Assembly: GCA_036023115.1 (NCBI GenBank)
Contig: JAYKKT010000074.1
Coordinates: 10,228,501 to 10,292,500, forward strand
DNA length: 64,000 nucleotides
Direction of reading: 5' to 3'
Source: Brasenia schreberi
Lineage: Eukaryota; Streptophyta; Magnoliopsida; Nymphaeales; Cabombaceae
The position numbers were made by a program, and so were the translations under genes. The notes beneath the pieces were generated by a model. The model did not search any database. It saw only the letters and a list, made by a program, of their open reading frames with translations, and was not told the DNA's origin. Below, piece by piece: positions 11,021 to 23,099 of the stretch. Position 1 is the stretch's first letter, and every line of letters begins with the position of its first letter.

Positions 11021-14000
11021 CTAAGGTAGCTGTAAACTGAATCGTCTTGCTGCTAGCTCTGATGCAGTTGCAAGACCCTGCAGCATCCTCATAATCTCTG
11101 ACGTATCCTCTAGGTAGTACTTGGCTTTACTTGGCTTTTGGCCGATTGTGCATGCAAAAACCTCTGCAATGGGTGACAATGAAGGTCCAGCCATGGCGCT
11201 TGTGATCGCTTCAAACATATCCTCATCGGATCTATCATCTCCAATGCAGAGAACAAAGTCAAGCAACATCCCTTTCTGCTTCATTGATGAAAGTAAGCGT
11301 TCTGCAACTAAACCTTTAGTGACACCCTGCATAGTGGAATGACTGTGTATAAGCAACCAACAGTCCAAAAACTATGTTGGCTAATCATATTGGTCTTTTA
11401 AATGTTATGAAACACTCGCACACATATTTCCCATCTACCCCCACTCACACATTCCTATGCCCCACAACACAAACACATGATGAGATCAAGAAGAAACTAT
11501 GAGTATTACTTGAGGTTTAACTTCTACAATATGCTGGCTGCTTTTTACAGACACCGGTTCATTCGCAAGAACGCTTTCAAGGTGATCAAGAAGCTCCTTG
11601 GCCTGGCAAGCTCCAAAGTCTGGGTCGGCATGTTGATAATGCCAGACAAGCGCACTTTCTTTTGTCTCAATGGAGGAACCATCAGTTGTTTCAGTGTACA
11701 ATTTCATGACAGGTTCTGCGATTTGCTTCCAATCAAAATCTGCAACAGGTACACAAGTTTCCCACTCTGCATCGCACTTGAACCTGAAAATTGAATAAAA
11801 TCAGATGCTAGTTATCCACAAGGACATGAGGACATGACAAAGGCAAAGAACCAGACTGACGAGGAGAAGGCACATACATGTTATTCGTGTTCATATATGA
11901 TCACTGGTTTGCAAACTACAAGTTGATTTCCTGCCGTGGAACATAAGTTTCTCAAGCAAGGCGAGGTACCAAACAAACTCAAGTGGATCCAAGCAGTGTG
12001 TCAGGTGACTCACTCATGTACCAACTTAAATTGATTCAGATAATCCAATTGTCTCAACCAATTTGGATTCATGCCAGGTAGATCTATTGTTGAAGCGATT
12101 CACCTTTTGAGATATCTTATGGAATATTTTAGAGCAAAAAAGAAAAACCTTCACATGATATTTATTGATCTAAAAAAATCTTACGATAGGATATCGAGAA
12201 AGGTTCTTTGGAGAACCTTGAAAAAAAGAGGTATCCCATTGACATATATTAACCTTATATGAGACATGTACGATGGTACAAAAACATGTGTGAGGACTCA
12301 TAAAGGAATGACAGACTTCTTTGAAGTTAATATTGGGTTACATCAAGGATCAACTTTAAGTCCATACTTATTTATAATGGTGATTGATGAATTAACAAAA
12401 TATATTCAAGATGAAACCTTGGTGTATGTTATTTGCAGATGACATTGTGTTAGTGGAGGAGTTTAAGGAAAAAGTTAATAGAAAATTGGAATTATGAAGA
12501 GAAACATTAGAAAACAAAGATCTCGGACTTATTAGAACAAAGACAAAATATATGAAATGTAAGTTTGATCATTTGGTTACTTTAGAGGACATATAAATTA
12601 AAATTGGCACACATTGCATCCTCAAAAGAAAAGTTTTAAATACCTAGAGTCAATTTTTTAGAGTAATGAAAGAATTGATGGAGATGTTACGCATAAAATT
12701 AATGGCGGTTGGTTAAATTGGAGAGGAGCATCAGGTTTGTGATAAGAAGATATCATTAAAGTTAAATGGTAAATATTATAAAGCATCAATTAGACTGCTA
12801 TGTTTTATGGTTCTGAGTGTTGGGAAGTTAATTATCAACATGCACAAAAGTTGTGTGTGATAGAAATGAAGATGTTGAGATAGATGAGTGGTCATACAAG
12901 AAAAGACCGTATACATAATGAGGTTATTAGAAACAAATTAGGAGTGACACTAATAGAGGATAAAATGAGAGAATATCGTTTAAGATGGTTTGAACATATA
13001 GAAAGAAGATCGAATAACTTGTAAGAAGGTACAAAAAACTAAATTTGGAAAGTATTAAAAGAGGTAGAGGATAACCACAAAAGTATTGGAAAGAAACAAT
13101 AAAGAATGATCTAGCTTATTATGAGTTATATGCTAACATGGCACATGATAGGGCTATGTGGAAACAAAGAATTCATGTAAACAACCCTGTCTAGTATGGG
13201 AAAAGGCTTAGTTGTTGTTGTATTCAATTTGATGCTAATGGAATAGAGCCTAATGCTTAATATTTGCAAGATAATTTTGAGATGTTCATATTCAATAAAG
13301 GAAAAAGATGGCAAAAGGAGCAACATAATTAGAATAACATGCAATTTATGTACTCGAGAGAGTTGTGATAAATTTACCTTAGAAAATAGCCATGCTCTGC
13401 AGCTATTCCTAAATTCTCACACGGCAAAAACCATTCACTAAGGGTCCTCTTGTCTCTTCCACTGACGAGAAAGACGACATTTTTCGGATCTTGACACAGG
13501 TAATTCAAGATGGCAATAGCCTCAGAATTTGGTGTTTTGTTCACCGACGTCTGCGGCATCATGGTGCCATCGTAGTCCAAGAGGATAGCCCTGGTCTTGG
13601 TTCTCCTGTAAGCTGAAACTATGTGCTCAACGGAGAGCTTCCTGAAATTCGGATCGAGTGCAATGACTCTGAACCCTAAACCAAAACCAATACCCCAGCA
13701 TCTCCTCCTCATATGATCCCTGCAAGTCCTTTCAAGATCTTGCAGGAAGCTGCGTGCCCAGTATCCCACATCATGGGTGCTCACATACCTATAATGCTTC
13801 TCGTGACGGAATTGCTTTTCTGCCTCAGCCATTGTAATTGCAGAATTCATGGCTTCTGCGACAGCATCAGTGTTCCAAGGATTTACCCTTATTGCACCGC
13901 TAAGAGATGGCGAGCAGCCGATGAACTCCGAGATCACTAGCATGCTTTTCTTTGGCACTGATGGGTTCATTTCTAGTTTCCTATCCAACCTATCATTCCC

Positions 14001-15364
14001 TTGTCTGCATACAACGTATTCATATGGGATGAGGTTCATGCCATCTCTAACTGCAGTAACAAGACAACACTCAGAAATCACTTAATATGCAATCCTCTCA
14101 TAGAACTGTAGTGGGGTGTCTTATCAAGACCACGGACTCGTAGCCTGGTCTTCCAAATTTCTCATTGATGCGTTTCATCGTATAGTAAGTCTCAGCCTGC
14201 ACTTCCTGAACATCCTTTGCTCGCCCTCTTGCCGGGTTTGCAATTTGCACTAGCACCACCTCCCCTCTCCACTCTTGGTGCTCAACTAGTAACTGCTCCA
14301 TGGCGAGCAGTTTCAAGCTGATCCCTTTGAATATATCCATATCATCCACTCCAAGCAACACAATTTTGTCCTTAAATTTCTCCTTGACCTCGCTAACTCT
14401 AGTTTCAGTCTCAGGAAGATCAAGAACAGACTGAAGCTGGCCCATATGAATCCCCACAGGGAGGATTTTGATGCTCACAGTGCGCCCATAATACTCAAGC
14501 CCAATATAACCCCTCTTTGATTGGTAGCTCAGTCCAAGCATCCTGCTGCAACAAGAAAGGAAGTGTCTGGCATAATCAAAAGTGTGAAATCCAATGAGAT
14601 CCGAGTTCAGGAGTGCGCGAAGAAGCTCATCACGGACGGGAAGAGTCCTGTATATTTCAGAAGATGGGAATGGGCTGTGGAGGAAGAATCCAAGCTTCAC
14701 TCTGTTGAACCTCTTTCTGAGGAAAGTTGGCAAAATCATCAAATGATAATCATGTACCCACACAAAGTCCTCATCAGGATTGATGACTTCCATTACTTTA
14801 TCAGCAAATATCTTGTTAACAGAAACATAGGCCTGCCAGAGGGACCGATCAAACCGACCACCTAAATCAGGTGACAGTGGCAGCATGTAATGAAACAGGG
14901 GCCAGAGTTGCTGCTTACAGAAACCATGGTAGAACCTACTAAATAGATCACGCGATAGGAATGCCGGAACACATCGGAAAACGTCCAGGAGAGTCGGCTA
15001 CCTCATCCTGCTCACTAGAATCGATCTCCTCTCTCAAACATCCTATATAGACGACCTCAAAATCCTCACCGAATCCATCCTTTAGCTGCAGAAGCAGTGA
15101 ATCTTCATCCCAACTGAAATTCCAGCCCTTGCCGTCACTACGTCGGTGAGCTCGAAGCGGAAGCTGATTACCCACAATGATCAGACGTTCCTGTGTAACA
15201 GAGGAGGGACCATCTGAATTCACGCTGTTAGTGTTCTCGTCGTCTAAGTCAGATATGATACCAGCAACTGTCATCACTCTAGGAAGCCGCTTTCCTACCC
15301 GGCCAATCGGCGGGGTTTCCCCTGATGTGAGGTCCAGAAGATTTGAATATGATCTTGAAGCCAT
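11021..15364 (-). pseudogene. TPS: Class II trehalose-6-phosphate synthase, disrupted
   Basis: Three exons are predicted: 15364-13378, 11783-11510 and 11326-11021, all with GT-AG borders, about 855 codons, the usual class II TPS size. The start MASRSYSNLLDLTSG is the conserved plant class II N-terminus. A GT20 synthase domain (VWVHDYHLMILPTFL, FFLHSPFPSSEIYRTLP) is followed by a HAD-type phosphatase-like domain (RAILLDYDGTMMPQ; CIGDDRSDEDMFE). Class II proteins usually lack strong synthase activity and are thought to act in sugar signalling. Three lesions lie in exon 1: a 2-nt deletion near 14993, a net +1 shift near 14111-14126, and an in-frame TAA at 14082-14084 where the family has Tyr. 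Flanking coding sequence remains well conserved, so decay looks recent. An RTE LINE sits in intron 1. Assembly error is possible but less likely with three lesions. Confidence 0.85.
12056..13220 (+). mobile_element. RTE LINE copy in TPS intron 1
   Basis: This copy covers the RT domain from FGFMPGRSIVEAIHLLRYL through FIDLKKSYDRI, a QGSTLSPYLF block and LFADDIVLVEEF (the RT catalytic FADD box), to the end of the ORF and a GGCTTAG(TTG)n tail. Stops and frameshifts break the ORF repeatedly. It starts abruptly at AACCAATTTGG with no target-site duplication that I could find, so it may have been trimmed or rearranged. It lies antisense to the host gene inside a ~1.6-kb intron. Confidence 0.92.
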
Positions 15365-17439
15365 TCTGCTTATATCTCAACAAGTTTATCAGAATCCGTC
15401 TTAAAACTAGTTTGAGAATTTCAGCAAATTCCAACCGAAATCGTCAGTTGAACCGGATGGCTGATTACCACCACATATTGGTTTTCAATAGACAAACCAT
15501 CATAATCGATACGGTAGCACACTTAAGCACCAAAGCCTATATTCGTCTAATATCAAGTGCATGAAATGCCCGTATGAATCCCTCCAATACAAATCAACTT
15601 CATTACTTAAAAACAAATCAAAGAGGCAGAAATTCAAAGACCCTAACCGGAAATTAGTAAGTTCAGTATGTGAACTCCAAGAGATACCATCACTACTAAC
15701 TCCTGATTCACTTCAATCATGCCAACACATTCTCAAAGGCTACAAACATAAAGTCAGATTAAAAATAAAGAGATGCTCACAGCAAAGTCTCCAACATATT
15801 GCCTGACAATTAGCACAGCTCATTGCCCATAGAACTCCAGTTCACTGAGGCAGACGAAGACTCCGAAACAGAGAAAAGTACTCAGAGAAGAAGCCACTGA
15901 GAGAGAGAGGTTTGGACGGTTAAGCATTAACCATGTTTATGGGTAACTCCTCTCAAACACGTCTCTGTCCATGAAGTTTTCACTGCAAAGAAACAGCATG
16001 GTGTGTGTGTATGTGAATGACTGCTAATGATTTGGCCTATTAATCATGGTAAGAATTAGCCACGGTTATGGGTGGCTCCCACTGAAATGCATCCATGTCC
16101 ATAAAATTTACAGTAAATGGTGACGGAATCTGGTTCCAGTTTCTTTGACATGATCACCAAGAGGGGGGCAACAGAAGGCGATAAATTTATTGTATGGTAT
16201 GTGTGTGATTGAGAAAAAAGGCAAGTGGGTGACCGTCACCATGTGATGATAATAAAGCTTGATTCCCTCGCAACGAATAACATTCGGCGGAGTCTTGGAC
16301 CTTTTTCTTGACGGACGACAATGCGTTCACTTTTCACTCTCCAATGAAAGCAGTTCTACTTTTGTTCTTTTCAGTAGAATACGTGAAACACGACTACGTT
16401 CCTGAATTTTAGTGCCCATGGAACTGACGGAGTTCGTGAAGTCCAAAGTTCGGCGCTTTCTTGCACGAACTGTCGACTTCTTCGGAATGCAAAGAATCAC
16501 GAAATCGGTTTCGAACTAAAATTTGTGAGTGAGTTTGTGGGGCTTCAAAGTTACGACTTGTTGAATCGTTAAAGTACTTTAAAACCGTATAAAATTCTTC
16601 ATATGCTATAATGATCCAAGAGTATTCTTATGAAATTGTGATTGCATATGTCAACACGGACACAGTATATATATATATATATATGAAAATGGATTCCTAC
16701 ATAAATGTAATCCATCACAATTTTGGGTACGAGTGTTATTTCTAAAGTTTTAAGGATATTTAAAATACAACAAAAAAGTGATGTTATTATAGTCATGTCT
16801 CCACAAATAGATAGACATAATGAGTGGTGGATGTGTTATACTCAATCATGGGATCCATTGTATTTATTGTAGTGATTGGATCTCACTCACAACCAATGTT
16901 GTTGGCTCATATCTGATAATTGTTTTTCAAGAATATAAATATAATAACATTATACTTCATCATATTTTGAAAACCTTTAAAAAATTCTAAATTATGTTCA
17001 TGCCACCAAAAAATAATGGGTGGGTACAAATGAGCATTCAGAAGTGGGCATGATACAATTTTCATATATATAAAAGAAAAAGATAAAACTCTACATGTAA
17101 CGTTGATTTTATGAAGTTAGAGAGTTGTCTCTTGAACAATTACATTTTGAGACCACAAAAACTTTATTCGAATGATGCAAGAGTCTTCTTCTCTGAAATT
17201 GTGGGGGTGCATGTTATACCTATAAGATTAAGATTTACTATATGTGTGTAGAGGCGTAATCAATGTGCTCAAGCTCAGCCTAATTAACTGTTAAGCATGC
17301 TTGATTAACTGTCAAGCTTACTACAGCTTGGCCGGAGCTTGAGTTAATTTCCTTTTGACGAGGCAGAGGACTAAACATTTTGATTTAATTTCACCGTCTC
17401 TTATAAACTTCAACGTACACACATACACATTATATATAT

Positions 17440-17442
<3 letters not shown>
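15365..17442. other. Upstream region of the TPS locus
   Basis: This is the putative 5' leader and promoter side of the TPS locus. The segment just left of 15950 has a GAGAGAGAGAGG run typical of plant 5' leaders. A CAG directly before the start codon could be the acceptor of a leader intron. TATATATATA occurs at 16668-16684. No other gene was recognised on either strand. Confidence 0.4.

Positions 17443-17508
<66 letters not shown>
17443..17508. repeat. (GA)n microsatellite
   Basis: About 33 uninterrupted GA units, preceded by a short TATATATATATT. The opposite-sense run CTCTCTCTCTCTCTC occurs at 17618-17634. Confidence 0.99.
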
Positions 17509-17511
<3 letters not shown>

Positions 17512-18133
17512 AGAGTTGTTAGACTCCCTTTCGGGTGCTAGATGATTGTAGCGATTCAACCGATTTCATAGATGGTTGAGATACAAGTTTGTTAAAAAAA
17601 AGTTACCGGGATGCTCGACTCTCTCTCTCTCTCTCGTGGGTTTTTGTCCTCCCCATTCTCACCCTCACCTCTTTTTCATCTTTTCAAACCATCTCTTTTT
17701 CCTCAGTCGACCAGTGTGGAGGAGAGAGGAAGACGGTGGAGCACAGGAGGAGGGGCATGAGAGAGATTGGGGAGGATGTAGACTCAAGAAAGAGAGTCGG
17801 GTGCTCAAGTACCTTAGTGACGTTTTCTTTAACGACCATCCCAATCGTTCGTGAGATTGATTGGACTAGACATGACCAATTCGGAATTGGCCCAACGGTT
17901 TGACCTGAAACCAAACAGGCCTACAAACCAGATGGAACTAGAACTAGGTATGACCCGGTTTGTTTGGTTACGATTTGTATATATGGAAAACTGGCCCGGA
18001 ACCGTTGTGGAAACCAGCGGGTTGGTTCCAGTTCGAACCGTCGGGTCATTTTCAGATTTGAACCATCAATTTGGATCCATAATCTAAAATTTGTTGGTTC
18101 CGGGTCCGGTTTTGACCCGAAACCAACCATTAA

Positions 18134-18315
18134 AATATATATTTAAAACAGAGAGCACCACGTGGTGCTCTATTTATATTATATATATATAGGAACATGA
18201 CAGCCGGTTGTCATGTTCCTATATTATATATAATATAATATATATAATTTACGTATATATATAGCATAGCGAATCAAAAGGCACCATGTGGCACTCTCTG
18301 TTTTAAATATATATT
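18134..18315. mobile_element. Palindromic MITE nested in a MITE
   Basis: Long terminal inverted repeats begin AATATATATTTAAAACAGAG on both sides and continue into (A/T)GCACCACGTGGTGC against TGCCACATGGTGCC, about 34 bp with few mismatches. The centre holds a 12-bp hairpin, AGGAACATGACA (18191-18202) against TGTCATGTTCCT (18209-18220), with a 6-base loop. It is 182 bp and has no ORF. I could not find a target-site duplication, so the transposon superfamily is open. Confidence 0.65.
18152..18171. promoter_or_regulatory. Perfect 20-bp palindrome with G-box
   Basis: AGAGCACCACGTGGTGCTCT is a perfect palindrome centred on CCACGTGG, containing the CACGTG G-box bound by plant bZIP and bHLH factors. 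It lies in the left arm of the nested MITE; the right arm has CATGTG in place of CACGTG. The palindrome is certain. Any regulatory role is inference, since the nearest genes are more than 2.5 kb away. Confidence 0.5.
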
Positions 18316-18539
18316 TCAATCACCAGTTTCAGGTCGAAATCAGTCTCGGAATCATCAAAATTGAAACCGGATCTGAAACCATCTACTGAACAGTTCGGTT
18401 ACGGTTCCTGATTATGGGTAACCCAAAACCGACGGTTTAGCTGGTTCTAGTTTACCCAAAACTAGACATATATAGATTGGACCGCTATAATCGTCCAAAG
18501 TTTGTCTAACACCAAAAAGAGTCTAAGAATTCTCATCCT

Positions 18540-18581
18540 CTCTCTCTCTCTCTCTCACTCACACACACACACACACACACA

Positions 18582-18673
<92 letters not shown>
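18540..18673. repeat. Compound (TC)n(AC)n(AT)n(AG)n microsatellite
   Basis: CT, AC, AT and AG runs follow one another without spacers. The outer CT and AG arms are complementary and the AT core is self-complementary, so most of the block can fold on itself. Confidence 0.98.
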
Positions 18674-18675
<2 letters not shown>

Positions 18676-20339
18676 GAGGTTCTAATATGATTCCAATATC
18701 TTTACAAAGCTCAACCATTTAATAAGAAAGATAGATGGTTGAAATAAAAAATAAAAAGTATAAGGCTATAATTGATTGACAAGGATACTTCTTGTTATTT
18801 TTTGCTTTTTGATTTCAATCGTCTATCTTCTTAATGTTATGGTTGAGATTTGCAAGAATAGGTGGATGAGTATTGGTGAGTTTGAGCTCAAAGTTTCACC
18901 GAATTGAGCTCGACTAGCTTGTGAGTAAACTCCCAATGTGTGTAAGTGTGTTGTGATTTCAGAAAAATAGGTAAACTTTGTGGGGGTTTTAGGCATGACC
19001 TGATGGTCATTTGCCTGCCTTGTGTTTCTCCCCACCCAAAAACACTAATGCGTACATCTGATAGATAGCCTTACATGGACACCACTATCATCAGGGAACT
19101 CTTGCTCATGGCAGCATGTAAGAACAACAGCAAATATTACTGTACATCAGCTGGCAAATTGAACCTGCAACATCACATTCAGGAGAGACAAGTTTGATGT
19201 GCCTATTTCATAATTGATAATATTTTACTTAGCTGTTTAACTTATTGAAAATCAATATTTAATCACCTCTAGCCATCTAACTTTCAGGCAATTGCTCAAA
19301 GTGCTACCAATGTTCTTAATTTTTCATTCATCCTGCTGGATTAAATGACCTTGTTTTCCTTGATAAAATCATGAATTAGCGCTCTTAGAACCTTTTGGAA
19401 TAGTTTTAGAAATGATGGTAAAAAGTTTATATCTTCTTTGAGGCGCGTGGGGCAGTCACCCTACCTAAAATTTGAAAAACAATGAAAAATTTTCAGGGCA
19501 CGATTGAATTCTTAGCTATTATACATACTTTGATCCATCTTAAATGATTGAATAGGCTGTTCGCCCCACCGAACAAAAAATTCTAAATCCACCACTGATG
19601 AGAAACATGTAAGAAGCACATTAATCTAAGTAGAAATTTAAAGAATTTATCATGTAATTAGTTTTACCTTCGTTCGCTATGTTACTAATAGATGGTAATA
19701 TGAGGAATACAAGAATGGGGTGCAATTTTGTGCTTCAGGTAGTGTTCGTGTTATCCTTTCACATGGTTAAAACATGTCAATCAATTACTTTTATCACTTT
19801 GGATGAATGCAAACACAGACCTTTGGAGTTGTTCTCCTGTCAGGTTTTCGTCTCATGTCTGAATTTGCCAGCAATTTTGAATTTCAGGTTGTACTCATGC
19901 ATGTTCGAAATCTCCAGTTTTGTCGAGTCATTTTATTTTCGGGTTATCGGACGTGCCACCTCATATCACTTTTGATGGACACAAAACTGAACTGTTTGGT
20001 TCATATCAGGTTATTGCTGCATGCATAATTTTCCATACATAACAAGGGAGAAGAAAAGCACCCAGAGCAATAGCTCAACTGGCAAGCCCCTCTAACTCCC
20101 ACACTAGAAAAAGAAGGGAGAAGAAAAAAAAGAACCAGGGAAAGCAAAGTAAACGCCATTTGCAAAGCAAAGCAAAGCGAGAAAAAGAGTTCTCCATGAC
20201 ACACACCGCATGGATTTTAAGTTGCCATCAAGCTTGATCTCGTGTTGTGTTGTTTTTTTTTCTCTTTTTTTACAATAGAGAGGCTGAAGAGAAATCGACT
20301 TGGAAAAGAAGGTCCACCAGGCGTATAGGACGTGCCCAA
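18674..20339. other. Intergenic, no gene seen
   Basis: No supported coding sequence. A short plus-strand piece at about 20060-20095 (AATAGCTCAACTGGCAAG) resembles the A-box head of the SINE family in this window but lacks the rest of the element. Confidence 0.45.
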
Positions 20340-20830
20340 GGCTAGGCGATTCCTTATGAACTTATTTGTATTAGATTTATATTTATTTGGGGTTTGCTTA
20401 TGTTATTTTTCGGTTTTAGGTCTATGTAATTAAGTATGAGAATTATCTTATTTATTCTAGGGTAAAACAAATATAAAAAGACCAAAATATTCTTTATATA
20501 TAAAAGGGGATGTACCACAATGAATTTCTAAGTTTTTCATTAGGTTTTCTAATAGAAATTAGGCCTTTTAATAGAAGGATAAAGTAGGTCTCTTAAGTAG
20601 AATGTTTTTTTTCTATGTAATCCGCCTTCTATATAGAAGACTTCTGGTGAGAGATTTAGGTATAAATTAAAAGGAGAAAAATTAAGTTTTTCATTATGTA
20701 TTTTGTTTGGTTAATATTTCTCTTCAATTGTTTTCTTCTTCTTATCTTTCAAATTTGTTGCTATTAGGTTTTCATTTAACTTTTTTATAATCTGGTGAGA
20801 TTTTTTTGTCACCTTCAACTGTTAATTAAA
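20340..20830 (+). repeat. Possible solo LTR
   Basis: This AT-rich block carries a strong TATA-like TATATATAAAAGGGG at about 20495-20510, followed by tandem-like short copies of TAATAGAAATTAGG, TAATAGAAGGATAAA and AAGTAGAATG. That fits the R/U5 part of an LTR. I could not find matching ends, a primer-binding site or a target-site duplication, so this stays tentative. Confidence 0.25.
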
Positions 20831-20969
20831 AGAAGCCATCGAAATTTATGGAGCTGCTTTCCACGTCCGAAAGGTTGATTTTGGTCGTTTTCATCACATT
20901 TTCAGCTTTGCCTTTTCTTTTCTAAGGTCAAGAGGCATCATCACTAAGTGCTGTCTCATGTTAGCATTT

Positions 20970-21057
20970 TTAGAGGCCAGAGACCGGTATGCACGCCCTG
21001 GGAATGGAACTCGCAACCTGTGCCTTGTGGAGTCAAGACCCGTCTCGGAATGCTGGG
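20970..21057 (-). mobile_element. tRNA-derived SINE with 14-bp TSD
   Basis: The perfect 14-bp direct repeat TCATGTTAGCATTT flanks it at 20956-20969 and 21058-21071. On the minus strand it reads GGGTCTTGACTCCAC (A-box region) then GTTGCGAGTTCCATTCCC (B-box-like) and ends in GGCCTCTAAAAA. A related, less well bounded copy lies near 47530-47640. Confidence 0.75.
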
Positions 21058-21071
21058 TCATGTTAGCATTT

Positions 21072-21900
21072 ACTCTAAAAGGAAAATGACAGTGAATACA
21101 CTTAATTACTCCACTCCGTGCAGTCCACTGCAACTGCATAGTACTTGCAAGAAGTAACGGGACGCAAATATAAAACAAACTTTTACACAAAATCAGGCAT
21201 TGAACAACCCTGCAGTAGCAATTTGTCAAAAGCAATACACACTCCTGACTGTGATAAACTAAAAGAAAGAAAATCAATATAGCAGAAGAAAAGTGTCTGT
21301 GAAGCCCATTATTCCAAGCATTTGTGACGCCAACCACGCAAAAATCTCCATCATGATCTAAATAATCACGCAAGCAAAATCTTCAATACAGAATTATGAA
21401 CCACGAAAAAAAATGTCCAATTGCATAAATAGCAGATTTTAGTTGTTATTGTGGCTGATCTTCATTATATTATAGCATTTAATCCGAAAATCAAGATCGC
21501 TTTTATTAATTTCTTCCAATATTTTGATTAAAAAGAGGTGGGTGATCAAGTAGCAACAGTGGTTGATCTTAGCATTTAATGCGAAAGGAGGTTCGTTTTT
21601 TATTACTTTATTCCAATATTTTGATCTAAGAGAGGTGGATGATCAGCTATTTCAGCCCTTTGAGTGCGGAAAAATGCGTTGTGTCAACACATTTGTGGGA
21701 GGGGACAAATCATATTCCAAAATACCCGGCTCTTGAACCTCTCTAGTGTAAATACGAAAGCAAGCAAGAAGGAACAGTGACTGACCGTCTCAGCCGCATC
21801 TGTTGTCTTGATTCCCTATCACACCTTTCATTCAGACAATGGATTCCCCGGTCATGATTGAGATTATTTAAGACTCACTCTGCCTCTCTGAGTCAAACGA
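21072..21900. other. Intergenic, no gene seen
   Basis: A 159-codon minus-strand open frame spans 20894-21373, but it runs through the SINE and its duplicated target site and looks non-coding. Around 21480-21620 two segments containing TTTAAT-CGAAA and TTCCAATATTTTGATT-AA are imperfect direct repeats about 110 bp apart. Confidence 0.4.
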
Positions 21901-22754
21901 GGTAGCACCGTTCCCCAATTCGAGCCCTTTGACTTTTTCCGATATAACGCCCTTCTGAGAATCCAAACACTGTCTCCTCTGACACCCCCCCTCCCCCCCG
22001 CCCTCTCTCTCTGTCACTGTCTCTCTCTGAGAGATCTGTTTTCCTTTACCATTTGACGTCACATAAGCCAATTTCGGCATCCCCAATTTGTTAAAAGGTA
22101 TGGAGATACTGATTCATTATTCATCTTATCTACGATAACCGTGTTCGTTACTGTATCCCCGTGATTGAGGCACTCTTTTTTGTTATTTACGGATACAGAG
22201 GAACTTGGGTTTGTTGGGGTTCTTTTAGTTTCCTGTCATTCCAAATGTTTTAGGATAATCCGTATGCAGGAATTCTGTTCTTCATGGATTTTCAATTTTT
22301 GGAGATGGGTTTTGCTCATTAAACCAAGGGAAACTTGGATAAAGTTTGGGGGATTTGTTTATCTGTGCTCTCATGATGCAATTATGTTTTTCCTCGGATT
22401 TAATAGTGTCTCATTAGATTAGATGGCAAGAGTCCATATACTCTTTGTCTATTGAGAATTCCTAGTTGGTTGTGTTTCTCTTTCGCTGACAAACGGCATA
22501 TATGATTGTCTTCCTTTTCAGATCTCTTAAATCAGACGTCGAATTTGTGTGATAGATTGTGGATCCTTTTGTACTTGGCAGACATCTGCTTCATTTGGCT
22601 AGTGGGTTACCAGTGTTTTTTATTTTAGGATGCAATTTTGTTCTTAGAGGTGTACAATATCTTACCTGTGTTTTTTTTTTATTGGTATGGGCTTTCTCTC
22701 CATAGAATTCTCCATTGTTTTCTGGCTTGTTGTTTGCCTTGCTAAATTGGCTCT

Positions 22755-22880
22755 CCGAAACCAAAACCAAGCCTTTTCCCACGGTGGGGATGGCTGCGTG
22801 AATTGTAATTGAGCTCGATTTTATGTCAGACTAGCATTTAACTCTACAAAGCAAGATCATATTCTGTTGGTTTCTTTTAG
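22755..22880 (-). mobile_element. Diverged RTE 3' end in MYB-CC leader
   Basis: AAGCCTTTTCCCAC, followed by GGGGATGGCTGCGTGAATT and AAGCAAGATCATATTCT, matches the RTE minus-strand 3' end in order but with many changes, so it is an older copy or another subfamily. It lies in the probable 5' leader intron of the MYB-CC gene. Confidence 0.5.
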
Positions 22881-23099
22881 GTTTTTCTCACCGTCTTTGA
22901 TGAGCCTCACAAAACTATGGGAAGATTTCAATTAGCTTAATAGGTTGCACTTTTAGACGTTAACCTCATTATTACGTATCTTTTATGGTTAAAGAATGGC
23001 TCTTCTATTACTCATATAAACTAATAAATTGCTGATCTATTCATACTTTCAGGTTATGAAAAATGCATCATTCAGTAAAGTTTTCTAGTTTGTGTTCCA

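Larger units (their letters stand above)
17867..18474 (+). mobile_element. hAT-like MITE, TAGACATGACC family
   Basis: The element is bounded by the perfect 8-bp direct repeat GATTGGAC at 17859-17866 and 18475-18482, the duplication length of hAT transposons. The left end is TAGACATGACCAATTCGG; the right end read inward is TATATATGTCTAG, so the terminal inverted repeats are weak. Inside are repeated GGTTTGG, GAACCGG and CCGGTTTTGACCCGAAACC motifs in both orientations. It has no coding capacity. A second palindromic element is inserted at 18134-18315. Confidence 0.75.

Noticed and set aside
14521..14865. 114-codon plus-strand ORF
   Set aside because: Antisense shadow of the conserved TPS synthase domain.
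20894..21373. 159-codon minus-strand ORF
   Set aside because: It runs through a SINE and its target duplication, has no recognised domain, and its repeated peptide is explained by the duplication.
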